Position numbers and translations under genes: made by a program
Notes under the pieces: model-generated
The model's database searches: none
What the model was told of the DNA's origin: nothing
The model's input: only the letters and a program-made list of their open reading frames with translations
Origin: Microgenomates group bacterium
GTDB lineage: Bacteria > Patescibacteriota > Microgenomatia > UBA1400 > PJMF01
Direction of reading: 5' to 3'
Assembly (NCBI GenBank): GCA_009776965.1
Contig: WRMU01000040.1
Span: 1 to 8,676, forward strand
DNA length: 8,676 nt
Part shown: positions 1 through 6,865 of the stretch, in pieces
How the letters are laid out: each line of letters starts with the position of its first letter
Position numbering within the stretch: the first letter of the stretch is position 1

Positions 1-732
1 CACTATCTCCCCGCCTATTTCTTCGCCACCATCCCCCTTTTATTTAGCGCCCTCATTCTTTCCGCCGTCTTTTTCCTCATCAAAAACTTTAAGTCCATTC
101 GCATCAACCTTTTTATCATCCTCTGCCTCCTCATGGCCGTCGGTGCCATCATCATGCAAAATATCACCAACACCCCCATCTACAACGGTTGGCGCCACTA
201 CTACTTCATCTTCGTCCCCCTCGTTTTTGTCATGACCTATGCCCTTGCTTGTTTCCTTAAACTCCTCCCCAAACCCGCCACCATCATTCTCTCCCTTTGT
301 TTTTCCCTCATCGCCCTCCAAATGATTATTATTCACCCTTACCAATACCTCTACTTTAATCCCGCCTTCATCAGTAATCCCCTTAGTCGCTCTGACCATG
401 TAACCGGCAATTTCGAGCGCGACTACTGGGGAGTAGGGGGCAGGGCCGCCCTCACTTGGATTCTAAACCATGATACCTCCGCGCATATTACTGTCATGAC
501 TAATACTAAAGGCACCTATCTCGCCCCCTTACTCATGCCTGCCCCAGAGCGTGAGCGCCTCAACGTCATTTATTTAACCGACGAACCCGTTGCTTCATCA
601 GCTTCCTATATCGTTTATAATTACACCAATGATTTGAACAATGCTTGGTTAAAAGATGGCTGGCATCCTATTTGGAGCCAAACCATGCTCGATAGTTATA
701 ATATTTGGAGTATCCATGCGCGCGAAAAGTAA
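1..732 (+). CDS. GT39/PMT-like membrane glycosyltransferase, C-terminal part (5' end outside window)
   Basis: The frame is open from the first base, so the gene begins upstream; 243 codons and the stop are visible. About four hydrophobic segments are seen (visible residues 1-27, 36-53, 66-86 and 92-111), followed by a soluble C-terminal domain of about 130 residues. The motifs YNGWRHYYF (61-69), HPYQYLYFN (112-120) and FERDYWG (138-144) resemble the conserved C-terminal landmarks of PMT_2/ArnT-like GT-C proteins, which transfer a sugar from a polyprenyl-phosphate carrier on the outer face of the membrane. The catalytic N-terminal loop, expected to hold acidic residues, is not in the window, so activity and sugar cannot be judged. 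The stop overlaps the start of the next glycosyltransferase gene by 17 bases, which suggests co-translation and a shared surface-glycan role. An ATG at 133 lies inside the protein and is not taken as the start. Confidence 0.8.
   Translation, partial: HYLPAYFFATIPLLFSALILSAVFFLIKNFKSIRINLFIILCLLMAVGAIIMQNITNTPIYNGWRHYYFIFVPLVFVMTYALACFLKLLPKPATIILSLCFSLIALQMIIIHPYQYLYFNPAFISNPLSRSDHVTGNFERDYWGVGGRAALTWILNHDTSAHITVMTNTKGTYLAPLLMPAPERERLNVIYLTDEPVASSASYIVYNYTNDLNNAWLKDGWHPIWSQTMLDSYNIWSIHAREK
707..710 (+). promoter_or_regulatory. Ribosome binding site for the second glycosyltransferase
   Basis: GGAG lies 5 bases before the ATG at 716, inside the end of the upstream gene. It decides the start in favour of 716 over the in-frame ATG at 656, whose extra 20 residues would only be a deeper overlap with the upstream gene. 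Confidence 0.55.
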
Positions 733-2155
733 ATACCTTTTACTAGCTTCCCTCATCGGCCTCATGCTCACTAGCTGGGTTTTGTTTTTCCGCGACGAAC
801 GCCTCATCCTTGGCCTCGCTACCCTCTACCCTCAACTCTCTTTCCTCCCGCTTCTGCGCCAAACCCTTCTCACCCTCGGCCTCAACACCATTCCCACCTT
901 CCTCTTTGGCCTTTTTTCCGCCACTGCTTTCATCAGCTACTTTTTTACTTTACGCGACCCCTCCACCTCCAGCCCCCGCCAAATTAAACGCTGGTCCCTT
1001 ATTTTCGCCGCCGTCACCTTCCTCTCTTTCCCCGCTCTCTCCACCGACATCTTCTCCTATATGGCCTCCGACCGTGTCCTCACCGCCCACCAAGCTAACG
1101 TCTGGCAAGTCTCTCCCGACAATTTCCCCGACGACCCTTTCGTCGAGCTCGCCGACTGGACCGACACCACTCGCGTCTATGGCCTCGTCAATCAACTCAT
1201 CTACACTCCTCTTTCCTTTCTCGCCGGTGATAATTTTCTTCTCACCCTCCTCCTTTATAAAACAGTCGCCCTAGCCGGTTTTATCGCCCTCACTTTTTTT
1301 CTCACCACTGCCTCCTCCTCATCCACCCCTCTCGCCACTTCCGCTCGCGCCATTCTTTTTAACCCCCTCTTTCTCCTCGAAATCGTCGGCAATAGCCACA
1401 ACGACATTTTTATGATTATTTTTGCTATCTTTAGCATTCATTTTTTCCTCAAAGAAAAATATTTCCTCTCTGCTCTCATGGCTGCTCTTTCCATTCAAGT
1501 GAAATTGCTATTTCTTGTTTGGGTGGGCCTCGCCCTCATCCAGCTCCTGCGCCGCCAAAAGATTAAACCTCTCGCCATTTTCTCCGCCGCCTTCATTAGT
1601 TTTAATGCCCTCTGTTTTCTTATCATGCAAACTTCCCCGCTCGTTTTTCTTGAGCGTGTCCTCTTTAACTCCACTGTTCTCTGGCAAAGCCTCTCCCAAG
1701 TTCTGCAGCAATATTTCGCTCTCAACTGGGGCAGGGTAGGTCTCGTCATTCTTTTCGGGCTTATCCTTTTTTGTATCAGCGTAGTCTGGCATAAAAAACA
1801 CTCCGCTTCTGCCTCTAGCGCTCTATTTTTCCTCATTTATCTCCTCTTTTTTATGAGTGCTTATTGGAACTGGTATTGCTTATGGTTAGTCATGTTCCTC
1901 CCTTTCATCGCCAATAAAAAATTATTTTTCACTTGGCAAATCTGGACCCTAACTTCCCTTTTTGCCTATCCTTTATTATGGCTCAGTTATCGTTTTTTCT
2001 TCGGCGGCTTTTTCTGGCCCATCTTGCAGTATTTATGGCTCGTCCTGCCCGTGTTATTCGCTCTTTCCTATGATAAAATAAAGGGCTATGGCGACAAAAA
2101 AATACCAGCACCTACAGCTCGAGAAAAAATGGCAACAAAAATGGGCCAAGGATAA
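716..2155 (+). CDS. Polytopic GT-C glycosyltransferase, MptA/MptB-like (polyprenol-phosphate-mannose-dependent type)
   Basis: A 479-residue integral membrane protein with about ten or more hydrophobic segments. After the second or third segment a loop carries STDIFSYMASDR (109-120), an Asp-containing stretch typical of the first extracytoplasmic loop of GT-C enzymes. NPLFLLEIVGNSHND (216-230) matches the hallmark of the mannosyltransferase family that includes mycobacterial MptA/MptB, and a Trp/Tyr-rich stretch near 383-390 (YWNWYCLW) is also usual there. From the family, it should move a sugar from a lipid-phosphate donor onto a glycan outside the membrane; mannose is only a guess. The start at 716 follows a GGAG site and gives a basic cytoplasmic N terminus (MRAKSK) before the first helix. 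The last 22 residues (458-479) are encoded in the same DNA as the start of leuS and look like a basic cytoplasmic tail of no recognised function. Confidence 0.75.
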   Translation: MRAKSKYLLLASLIGLMLTSWVLFFRDERLILGLATLYPQLSFLPLLRQTLLTLGLNTIPTFLFGLFSATAFISYFFTLRDPSTSSPRQIKRWSLIFAAVTFLSFPALSTDIFSYMASDRVLTAHQANVWQVSPDNFPDDPFVELADWTDTTRVYGLVNQLIYTPLSFLAGDNFLLTLLLYKTVALAGFIALTFFLTTASSSSTPLATSARAILFNPLFLLEIVGNSHNDIFMIIFAIFSIHFFLKEKYFLSALMAALSIQVKLLFLVWVGLALIQLLRRQKIKPLAIFSAAFISFNALCFLIMQTSPLVFLERVLFNSTVLWQSLSQVLQQYFALNWGRVGLVILFGLILFCISVVWHKKHSASASSALFFLIYLLFFMSAYWNWYCLWLVMFLPFIANKKLFFTWQIWTLTSLFAYPLLWLSYRFFFGGFFWPILQYLWLVLPVLFALSYDKIKGYGDKKIPAPTAREKMATKMGQG

Positions 2156-4739
2156 GGCCAACCTCACTCCCGACGATTTTGCTAAAGAAAAGTTCTATAT
2201 TCTCGACATGTTCCCCTATCCTAGCGGTGCTGGACTTCATGTCGGCCACCCCAAAGGCTATATCGCCACCGACATCTATGCCCGCATGATGGGAATGCGA
2301 GGAAAAAATGTTCTTCATCCCATGGGCTGGGATGCCTTCGGCCTCCCCGCCGAAAACCACGCCCTCAAAACTGGTGAGAAGCCCGCTGTCGCCACCGCCA
2401 AAAACATCACCACCTTCAAAAAGCAACTAAACATGCTCGGCCTTGGCTACGACTGGGAGCGCGAAGTTAATACCACCGACCCCTCTTTTTATAAATGGAC
2501 CCAATGGATTTTCCTAAAGCTTTGGGACAGTTATTATGATGCCGACAAAAATAAGGCTCTCCCCATTCAAAAACTCATCGACCAGACTTTCGGTAAAGAT
2601 ACCAGCTACTACGACTTAAATGCAGAAGATAAAAAAATTATCGACGCTCACCGCCTCGCCTTCGCCAGCACCGCCCCTATCAACTGGTGCCCTTCCTGCC
2701 AAACCGGCCTCGCCAATGAGGACTTAGAACATGGCCGATGTGAGCGCTGCGACTCTATGGTGGAATTGCGCCCCATGAAACAGTGGAAATTACGGATCAC
2801 CAAATATGCCGACCGGATGCTGGACGACTTAAAGCTCCTCACCAATTGGGAAGACTTTATCAAATCCATGCAGACCAATTGGATTGGCAAAAAAACTGGC
2901 CTCAATATCATTTATGAAGTTAAAGGTCCCCGCGTCCCCGCCAATACCACCATCACCACTTTCACCACTCGCCCCGACACTAATTTCGGCGCGACTTTCG
3001 TTGTCGTCGCGCCCGAAAGCGAGTTCGTGGCTCGCCATCTCTCTCTTTTTCCTCATCACCAAGCCGCCGCCAAATATGTCAATGCCACCAAACATAAAAG
3101 CGAGCTCGAACGCATCGCCGAAGGTCGCGCCAAAACCGGCGTTGATACTGGTTGGGTAGCCATCAACCATCTCACCGGCAAGGAAATGCCCATTTTTATC
3201 GCCGATTTTGTTCTCGCTGCTTTTGGCACTGGCCATGTCGTCGGTGTCCCCGGGCATGACCTGCGCGACTTCGAGTTCGCCGAGGCCTTTAATCTGCCCG
3301 TCATCCGCGTTGTCCAAGGCTCCGACGGCGACTTTAGCGACATCACTTCTCCCGACCAAGTGCAGGAGGAAAACGGCACTATGGTTAATAGCGACTTTCT
3401 CAATGGCCTCGATATTCATGCCGCCACCGAAAAAATCATGGATTATATGGAGATCAAGGGTTGGGGAGAGCGCGTCGTTAATTACCGTCTCCAAGATTGG
3501 GTTTTCTCGCGGCAGCGCTATTGGGGCGAACCCATCCCCATGATCCATTGCCCGAAGTGTGGTCTCGTGCCCGTCCCTGAGTCCGAATTACCCGTCACCC
3601 TCCCCGACGTCGAGCACTACGAGCCTAGCGGGACTGGCGAAAGTCCTCTCGTCAATATTAAAGACTGGATTAATGTTAAGTGCCCTCTTTGCTCCGCCGC
3701 CTCCCAGCGCGAAGCCAATACCATGCCCCAGTGGGCCGGCAGTAGTTGGTACTATCTGCGCTATGCCGACCCCATCAACAATTCCGCCCTCATCGACCCT
3801 AAAAAAGAAAAGCACTGGCAACCTGTCGATTTTTATGTCGGCGGCGCCGAACACGCCACCCGCCATTTAATCTACGCTCGTTTCTGGCATAAGTTTTTAT
3901 TCGATCTCGGTGTTGTTTCTCATCCCGAACCCTTCACCCGCCTTCAACATGTCGGTCTCATCATGGCCGAAGATGGTCGCAAGATGAGTAAGCGCTGGAA
4001 CAATGTCGTCAATCCCGATGATGTTGTCCGCGAGTTTGGTGCCGACGCCATGCGAGTTTATGAGATGTTCATGGGGCCCTTTGGCGATAGCGTCGCTTGG
4101 AGCACTCAAGGCGTCGTCGGCTGCAGAAAGTTTTTGGATAAGGTTTGGGAATTACAAACAAAGCTTTCCTCTATTGATTTTGATCTGACGAAAGCTGTGC
4201 CCGAACTTGTCTCAAGCGAGCGTCCCTCGCCTGAGACAAAATCGAGTCAGATACAAAATCACCATAGAGGAAAGCTTTGTTTAATTCTCCACCAAACCAT
4301 CCAAAAAGTCACCACCGACATCCTCTCCTTCAAGCTCAACACCGCCGTCTCCGCCATGATGATCCTCGCCAACGCTTTCACCAAAGCTCCCACCATCGAC
4401 CGCCATAGCTACGAGAAGTTCCTCCTCCTCCTCGCCCCCTTCGCCCCCCATCTCTGCGAAGAAATCTGGGCCAACTTAGGTCATGATCAGAGCATCTTTC
4501 TGGAAGATTGGCCCGTTGTCGATTCCAAAATTATCGCCGCCGCCGCCATCACCATCATCATCCAAATCAACGGCAAGCTTCGCGCCGAATTAATTTGCAC
4601 TCCCGAAGAAGCCCGTGACCAAGACTTAGTCATCTCCCGCGCCAAAAACCTGCTCTACGAGAAAAACAAACTCGACCCCACCCAAGTTGTCCGCAAGGAA
4701 ATCTATGTCCCCAATAAAATCATCAATCTGGTAGTTTAA
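2088..4739 (+). CDS. leuS: Leucyl-tRNA synthetase, with an in-frame palindromic insert
   Basis: An 883-residue class I synthetase that charges tRNA-Leu with leucine in the cytoplasm. HIGH motif HVGH is at 51-54 and KMSKR at 632-636. A first zinc-type knuckle has C201/C204 and C218/C221, and a second has C488/C491 and C532/C535. The CP1 editing domain between them keeps TTRPDT (293-298) and GHDLRD (389-394), the Thr-rich and Asp elements used to hydrolyse mischarged tRNA; by position D394 should correspond to E. coli D345. The anticodon-binding domain follows LHQTIQKV, and the C terminus has the usual NGKLRA and YVPNKIINLVV ending. The start is fixed by the typical opening (LEKKWQQKW); the next Met is residue 41, inside the fold. 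AAGGG lies only 2 bases before the ATG, a poor ribosome site, so expression may depend on the overlapping upstream gene. Residues about 690-732 are encoded by the inverted repeat at 4156-4282 and form a linker clearly longer than in E. coli or Bacillus. Frame and catalytic residues are intact. Confidence 0.97.
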   Translation: MATKKYQHLQLEKKWQQKWAKDKANLTPDDFAKEKFYILDMFPYPSGAGLHVGHPKGYIATDIYARMMGMRGKNVLHPMGWDAFGLPAENHALKTGEKPAVATAKNITTFKKQLNMLGLGYDWEREVNTTDPSFYKWTQWIFLKLWDSYYDADKNKALPIQKLIDQTFGKDTSYYDLNAEDKKIIDAHRLAFASTAPINWCPSCQTGLANEDLEHGRCERCDSMVELRPMKQWKLRITKYADRMLDDLKLLTNWEDFIKSMQTNWIGKKTGLNIIYEVKGPRVPANTTITTFTTRPDTNFGATFVVVAPESEFVARHLSLFPHHQAAAKYVNATKHKSELERIAEGRAKTGVDTGWVAINHLTGKEMPIFIADFVLAAFGTGHVVGVPGHDLRDFEFAEAFNLPVIRVVQGSDGDFSDITSPDQVQEENGTMVNSDFLNGLDIHAATEKIMDYMEIKGWGERVVNYRLQDWVFSRQRYWGEPIPMIHCPKCGLVPVPESELPVTLPDVEHYEPSGTGESPLVNIKDWINVKCPLCSAASQREANTMPQWAGSSWYYLRYADPINNSALIDPKKEKHWQPVDFYVGGAEHATRHLIYARFWHKFLFDLGVVSHPEPFTRLQHVGLIMAEDGRKMSKRWNNVVNPDDVVREFGADAMRVYEMFMGPFGDSVAWSTQGVVGCRKFLDKVWELQTKLSSIDFDLTKAVPELVSSERPSPETKSSQIQNHHRGKLCLILHQTIQKVTTDILSFKLNTAVSAMMILANAFTKAPTIDRHSYEKFLLLLAPFAPHLCEEIWANLGHDQSIFLEDWPVVDSKIIAAAAITIIIQINGKLRAELICTPEEARDQDLVISRAKNLLYEKNKLDPTQVVRKEIYVPNKIINLVV
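4156..4282. repeat. 127-base nested inverted repeat inside leuS (palindromic element)
   Basis: The outer arms 4156-4174 and 4264-4282 are perfect reverse complements over 19 bases. After a two-base bulge (4262-4263) pairing continues 4175-4182 with 4254-4261, and after a one-base bulge (4253) 4183-4189 with 4246-4252, giving 34 paired bases per arm. Inside, a second hairpin pairs 4207-4220 with 4226-4239 with a single A/C mismatch (4215/4231) around a 5-base loop. The two unpaired interiors are unequal (17 and 6 bases), and ACAAAATC occurs twice in the right half (4236-4243, 4253-4260). AATT flanks both sides (4150-4153, 4283-4286) but is self-complementary, so it cannot be told apart as a target duplication. 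All of it is translated within LeuRS. Codons here (AGA, ATA, TCA, TTA) differ from the C-ending codons around it. No second copy was seen in the window. Confidence 0.85.
4207..4239. repeat. Inner hairpin of the leuS palindrome
   Basis: Arms TTGTCTCAAGCGAG and CTCGCCTGAGACAA pair in 13 of 14 positions around the loop CGTCC. It is GC-richer than the outer stem and could fold alone in leuS mRNA. It is not followed by a T run and lies mid-gene, so it is not read as a terminator. Confidence 0.75.
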
Positions 4740-4742
4740 TCC

Positions 4743-5978
4743 CTACTTCGTAAAAATCCGTGTGGTATAAATCTGACCGACTCCATAATACCCGCTAAAA
4801 TCCAAATCCGCCCCATGCCAAGGATCATTCATTCTATAGCTCCCCCCGCTCCCGCTTTTCAAAACCACAAAATGTGTCCCCACGCTATTAGAGGTAGTTC
4901 TAATTCCCACAATCACCGGCCGCCCCGCCCCCAGCTCCTCGTCAATAACATTTCCCGCATAATAACCATATTGTCTAAAAGTAAAACCGCTCGGGACCGG
5001 CGGCGGATTTACCATATAAGCTGTGGACAGAGAAAACCAGCTATTATTAGCCGCTATCGTCGCCGGCGAAGTTGATTGTCCATTAGCTGAAAAAATCATC
5101 GCCACGCTGGTCAACAAACACCCCACACTCCCAATTGTATCGTTCGATCTACCAATCAATTGCCGGCACCACCTCGGATCCCGCTGCGAGTAAAACCATC
5201 CCCCCTCGCCGCCGCCCGGGCTAGCTCCCAAACAAGTTCCCCCGCCCTGCGACTGCGCAAACCTCGCATAACTATCAATTTCTGCCCGCGCCTGACTCAA
5301 TAATCGCTGATAAGTCTGCTCATCATTTTTGGTTTGAGACAATATCTGATTTCTCTCCTGCTTTTGGCTGGCCAGTAATGTCTGTTGTCTCGCCAGCGTC
5401 TGTTCTTGTTGCTTCAATTCTTCCTGTTTTTCTTCTTTTTCGTCCACTTGGTTTTCATAAGAAATCTTATCCGTCATTTTTTTCCACATAATTTTCGCCA
5501 CCGAATCCTGAATTGCCTTCTCCTGTTTTTGCGCAGTGATAAAATTAGCCAGTCCATTTTCCCGCAAAAACATAGTCAGCGGAGAAGTGCGCGCCGATTT
5601 GTATGCCTCGCCAATCTTTTCTGTTAGCGCCTCGTCAATTTCTTCTAATTGCACGCTTAAGTTTGCCGCCCTATCCGCCAGAATCTCCATCTCCAGCTGT
5701 GTTTTCACTTGATCCAACTTTGTTTTTTCAATTTGCGCCTCCGTCAGCGCCACTCTACTATCCAGAATGGAGATTTCTCTCTTAAGCGATTCTCCTGTAT
5801 TTTGAGTATCTCTAATTTTATTCTCCAAACATACCACCTTACTATTCACACAAGTCTCTCGCTCTCCTCGATCCACAATTGCCGTACATACCTGCTCGCA
5901 ATCATCAGCCCGCACTTTCCTCGCCCCACTCCAACTGCCCGCCAAAATCAGCAAACCTATCACCAAAACTTTTTTCAT
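4743..5978 (-). CDS. Secreted coiled-coil protein with C39-like cysteine peptidase domain, probable FtsEX-controlled peptidoglycan hydrolase
   Basis: A 411-residue exported protein. Residues 1-24 form a signal peptide (KK, hydrophobic stretch, VRA before DD). Residues about 48-130 and 150-245 are long charged helices predicted to form an antiparallel coiled coil, with a turn region at 128-147 (SARTSPLTMFLRENGLANFI) in the place where EnvC/PcsB-type proteins have the coiled-coil tip region. A Gly-rich linker (245-260) leads to a C-terminal Peptidase_C39_2-like domain starting at WFYSQRDPRW, with probable catalytic C287 (GSVGC), H369 (GTHFVVL) and D385 (NDPW). Four cysteines sit just after the signal peptide (27, 31, 43, 50). 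The start at 5978 is chosen because it gives a proper signal peptide and an ATGA overlap with the ftsX stop; an in-frame extension to 6080 would put 34 charged residues before it. Context with ftsE and ftsX implies activation by FtsEX at division. Whether it cuts peptide crosslinks is inference from context; C39 domains elsewhere cleave peptides such as bacteriocin leaders. Confidence 0.85.
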   Translation of the reverse strand: MKKVLVIGLLILAGSWSGARKVRADDCEQVCTAIVDRGERETCVNSKVVCLENKIRDTQNTGESLKREISILDSRVALTEAQIEKTKLDQVKTQLEMEILADRAANLSVQLEEIDEALTEKIGEAYKSARTSPLTMFLRENGLANFITAQKQEKAIQDSVAKIMWKKMTDKISYENQVDEKEEKQEELKQQEQTLARQQTLLASQKQERNQILSQTKNDEQTYQRLLSQARAEIDSYARFAQSQGGGTCLGASPGGGEGGWFYSQRDPRWCRQLIGRSNDTIGSVGCLLTSVAMIFSANGQSTSPATIAANNSWFSLSTAYMVNPPPVPSGFTFRQYGYYAGNVIDEELGAGRPVIVGIRTTSNSVGTHFVVLKSGSGGSYRMNDPWHGADLDFSGYYGVGQIYTTRIFTK

Positions 5979-6865
5979 TTTTGACTTTTCTTCAATATTC
6001 GCGACACCGCACTCCAAGCCGCCATCGTACTCAATCCCCAGCTTATCACCACCCCGCCCATCAGCTGCGTTCCCAGCCACAAAGGGCTCCAGTCCAATAC
6101 TGCAATCGGCGCAAAGAAACCTCCCACGTCTTCTCTAAATAGCCACAACAACCCCGTCACCAACCCCCAAGCCAGTAGCGTACTTACCAGCGCATAAATA
6201 TTTGCCTCTTTAATGAACGGTTTGCGAATATAAAGTCGCGTCGCCCCAATAATCTGCATCACTTTTATCCCTTGTCTTTGACTAATCACTTTGATGCCAA
6301 TAATCATATTCAAAATAAAAAAGGTTATTAGCCCAAAAACCACACACAACCCCAAGCCAATATTCCTCATGCCATTCGTCCAACGCAGAAATGTATCCAC
6401 CACGTCCGCTTGAAAATCAATATTATCCAGTTGCTCAATATCGCTCAACATTTCGCCAATCACTCCTAAGGTTTGTGGATCGCGCGGCGTAATTTCTAGC
6501 GTCACCGGAAAAATCTCCGCGCTAATTAGCTCCAGCAGTAAGGTTTCATCTTGATAATTTTCTTTATAAAACTCCAACGCCGTTTCTTTATCCACAAAAT
6601 TGACATTCTCCACCATCGCCCCAAATGTTTCATGCTCCATCAATTGTTTGGTAACTTCCGCTGCCTCCTCATTACCCACCTCCGCCTTAAAAAATGCCAT
6701 CAATTTTGGCTGCTCCTCATAGTAGTAGAGGATTTTATGCCCCATCATCAAACTATTCACCAACACATAAACCAACAACATGGTAATCGTGGTAATTGCG
6801 AACGCAATAAAAGCCTGATACGGTGTCCGACGAATACTAGCCCAAACAGTCCGATTAGTTCTCAT
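5975..6865 (-). CDS. ftsX: Cell division protein FtsX
   Basis: A 296-residue membrane protein of normal FtsX length and layout: a short cytoplasmic N terminus, TM1 about 18-40, a large extracytoplasmic domain 41-168, then TM2 about 170-192, TM3 about 222-245 and TM4 about 263-285. The stretch YYYEEQPKLMAFFK (47-60), with its acidic/Pro pattern at the start of the outer domain, and GATRLYIRKPFIKEA (207-221) in the cytoplasmic loop are typical FtsX signatures. FtsX couples ATP use by FtsE to a conformational change that activates a coiled-coil hydrolase outside the membrane; the likely partner is the gene directly downstream. Both ends are ATGA overlaps: its ATG overlaps the ftsE TGA and its TGA overlaps the hydrolase ATG. 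A GGAG site lies 8 bases before the start. Confidence 0.95.
   Translation of the reverse strand: MRTNRTVWASIRRTPYQAFIAFAITTITMLLVYVLVNSLMMGHKILYYYEEQPKLMAFFKAEVGNEEAAEVTKQLMEHETFGAMVENVNFVDKETALEFYKENYQDETLLLELISAEIFPVTLEITPRDPQTLGVIGEMLSDIEQLDNIDFQADVVDTFLRWTNGMRNIGLGLCVVFGLITFFILNMIIGIKVISQRQGIKVMQIIGATRLYIRKPFIKEANIYALVSTLLAWGLVTGLLWLFREDVGGFFAPIAVLDWSPLWLGTQLMGGVVISWGLSTMAAWSAVSRILKKSQK

Noticed and set aside
656..715. Upstream ATG for the second glycosyltransferase
   Set aside because: The ATG at 716 has a GGAG site 5 bases ahead and gives a basic N terminus before the first helix; the longer version only deepens the overlap.
810..1274. 154-residue Pro/Ser-rich plus-strand open frame inside the second glycosyltransferase
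   Set aside because: It is a frame-shifted reading of pyrimidine-rich codons and has no start signal or family resemblance.
2829..3548. 239-residue open frame on the minus strand inside leuS
   Set aside because: It lies wholly antisense to well-supported LeuRS catalytic and editing motifs, shows no recognisable family, and is the kind of open frame C-rich third positions create on the opposite strand.
4156..4286. Integron attC site reading of the leuS palindrome
   Set aside because: The ends do not show the RYYYAAC and GTTRRRY core boxes, the arms are perfect for 19 bases unlike attC, and it sits inside a gene rather than after one.
4156..4286. Intrinsic transcription terminator reading of the leuS palindrome
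   Set aside because: It lies 450 bases before the leuS stop, has no proper T run after the stem, and termination there would remove the anticodon-binding domain.
5979..6080. N-terminal extension of the coiled-coil hydrolase by 34 residues
   Set aside because: It would bury a clear signal peptide behind charged residues and overlap ftsX by over 100 bases; the ATGA junction at 5978 fits the other operon junctions.
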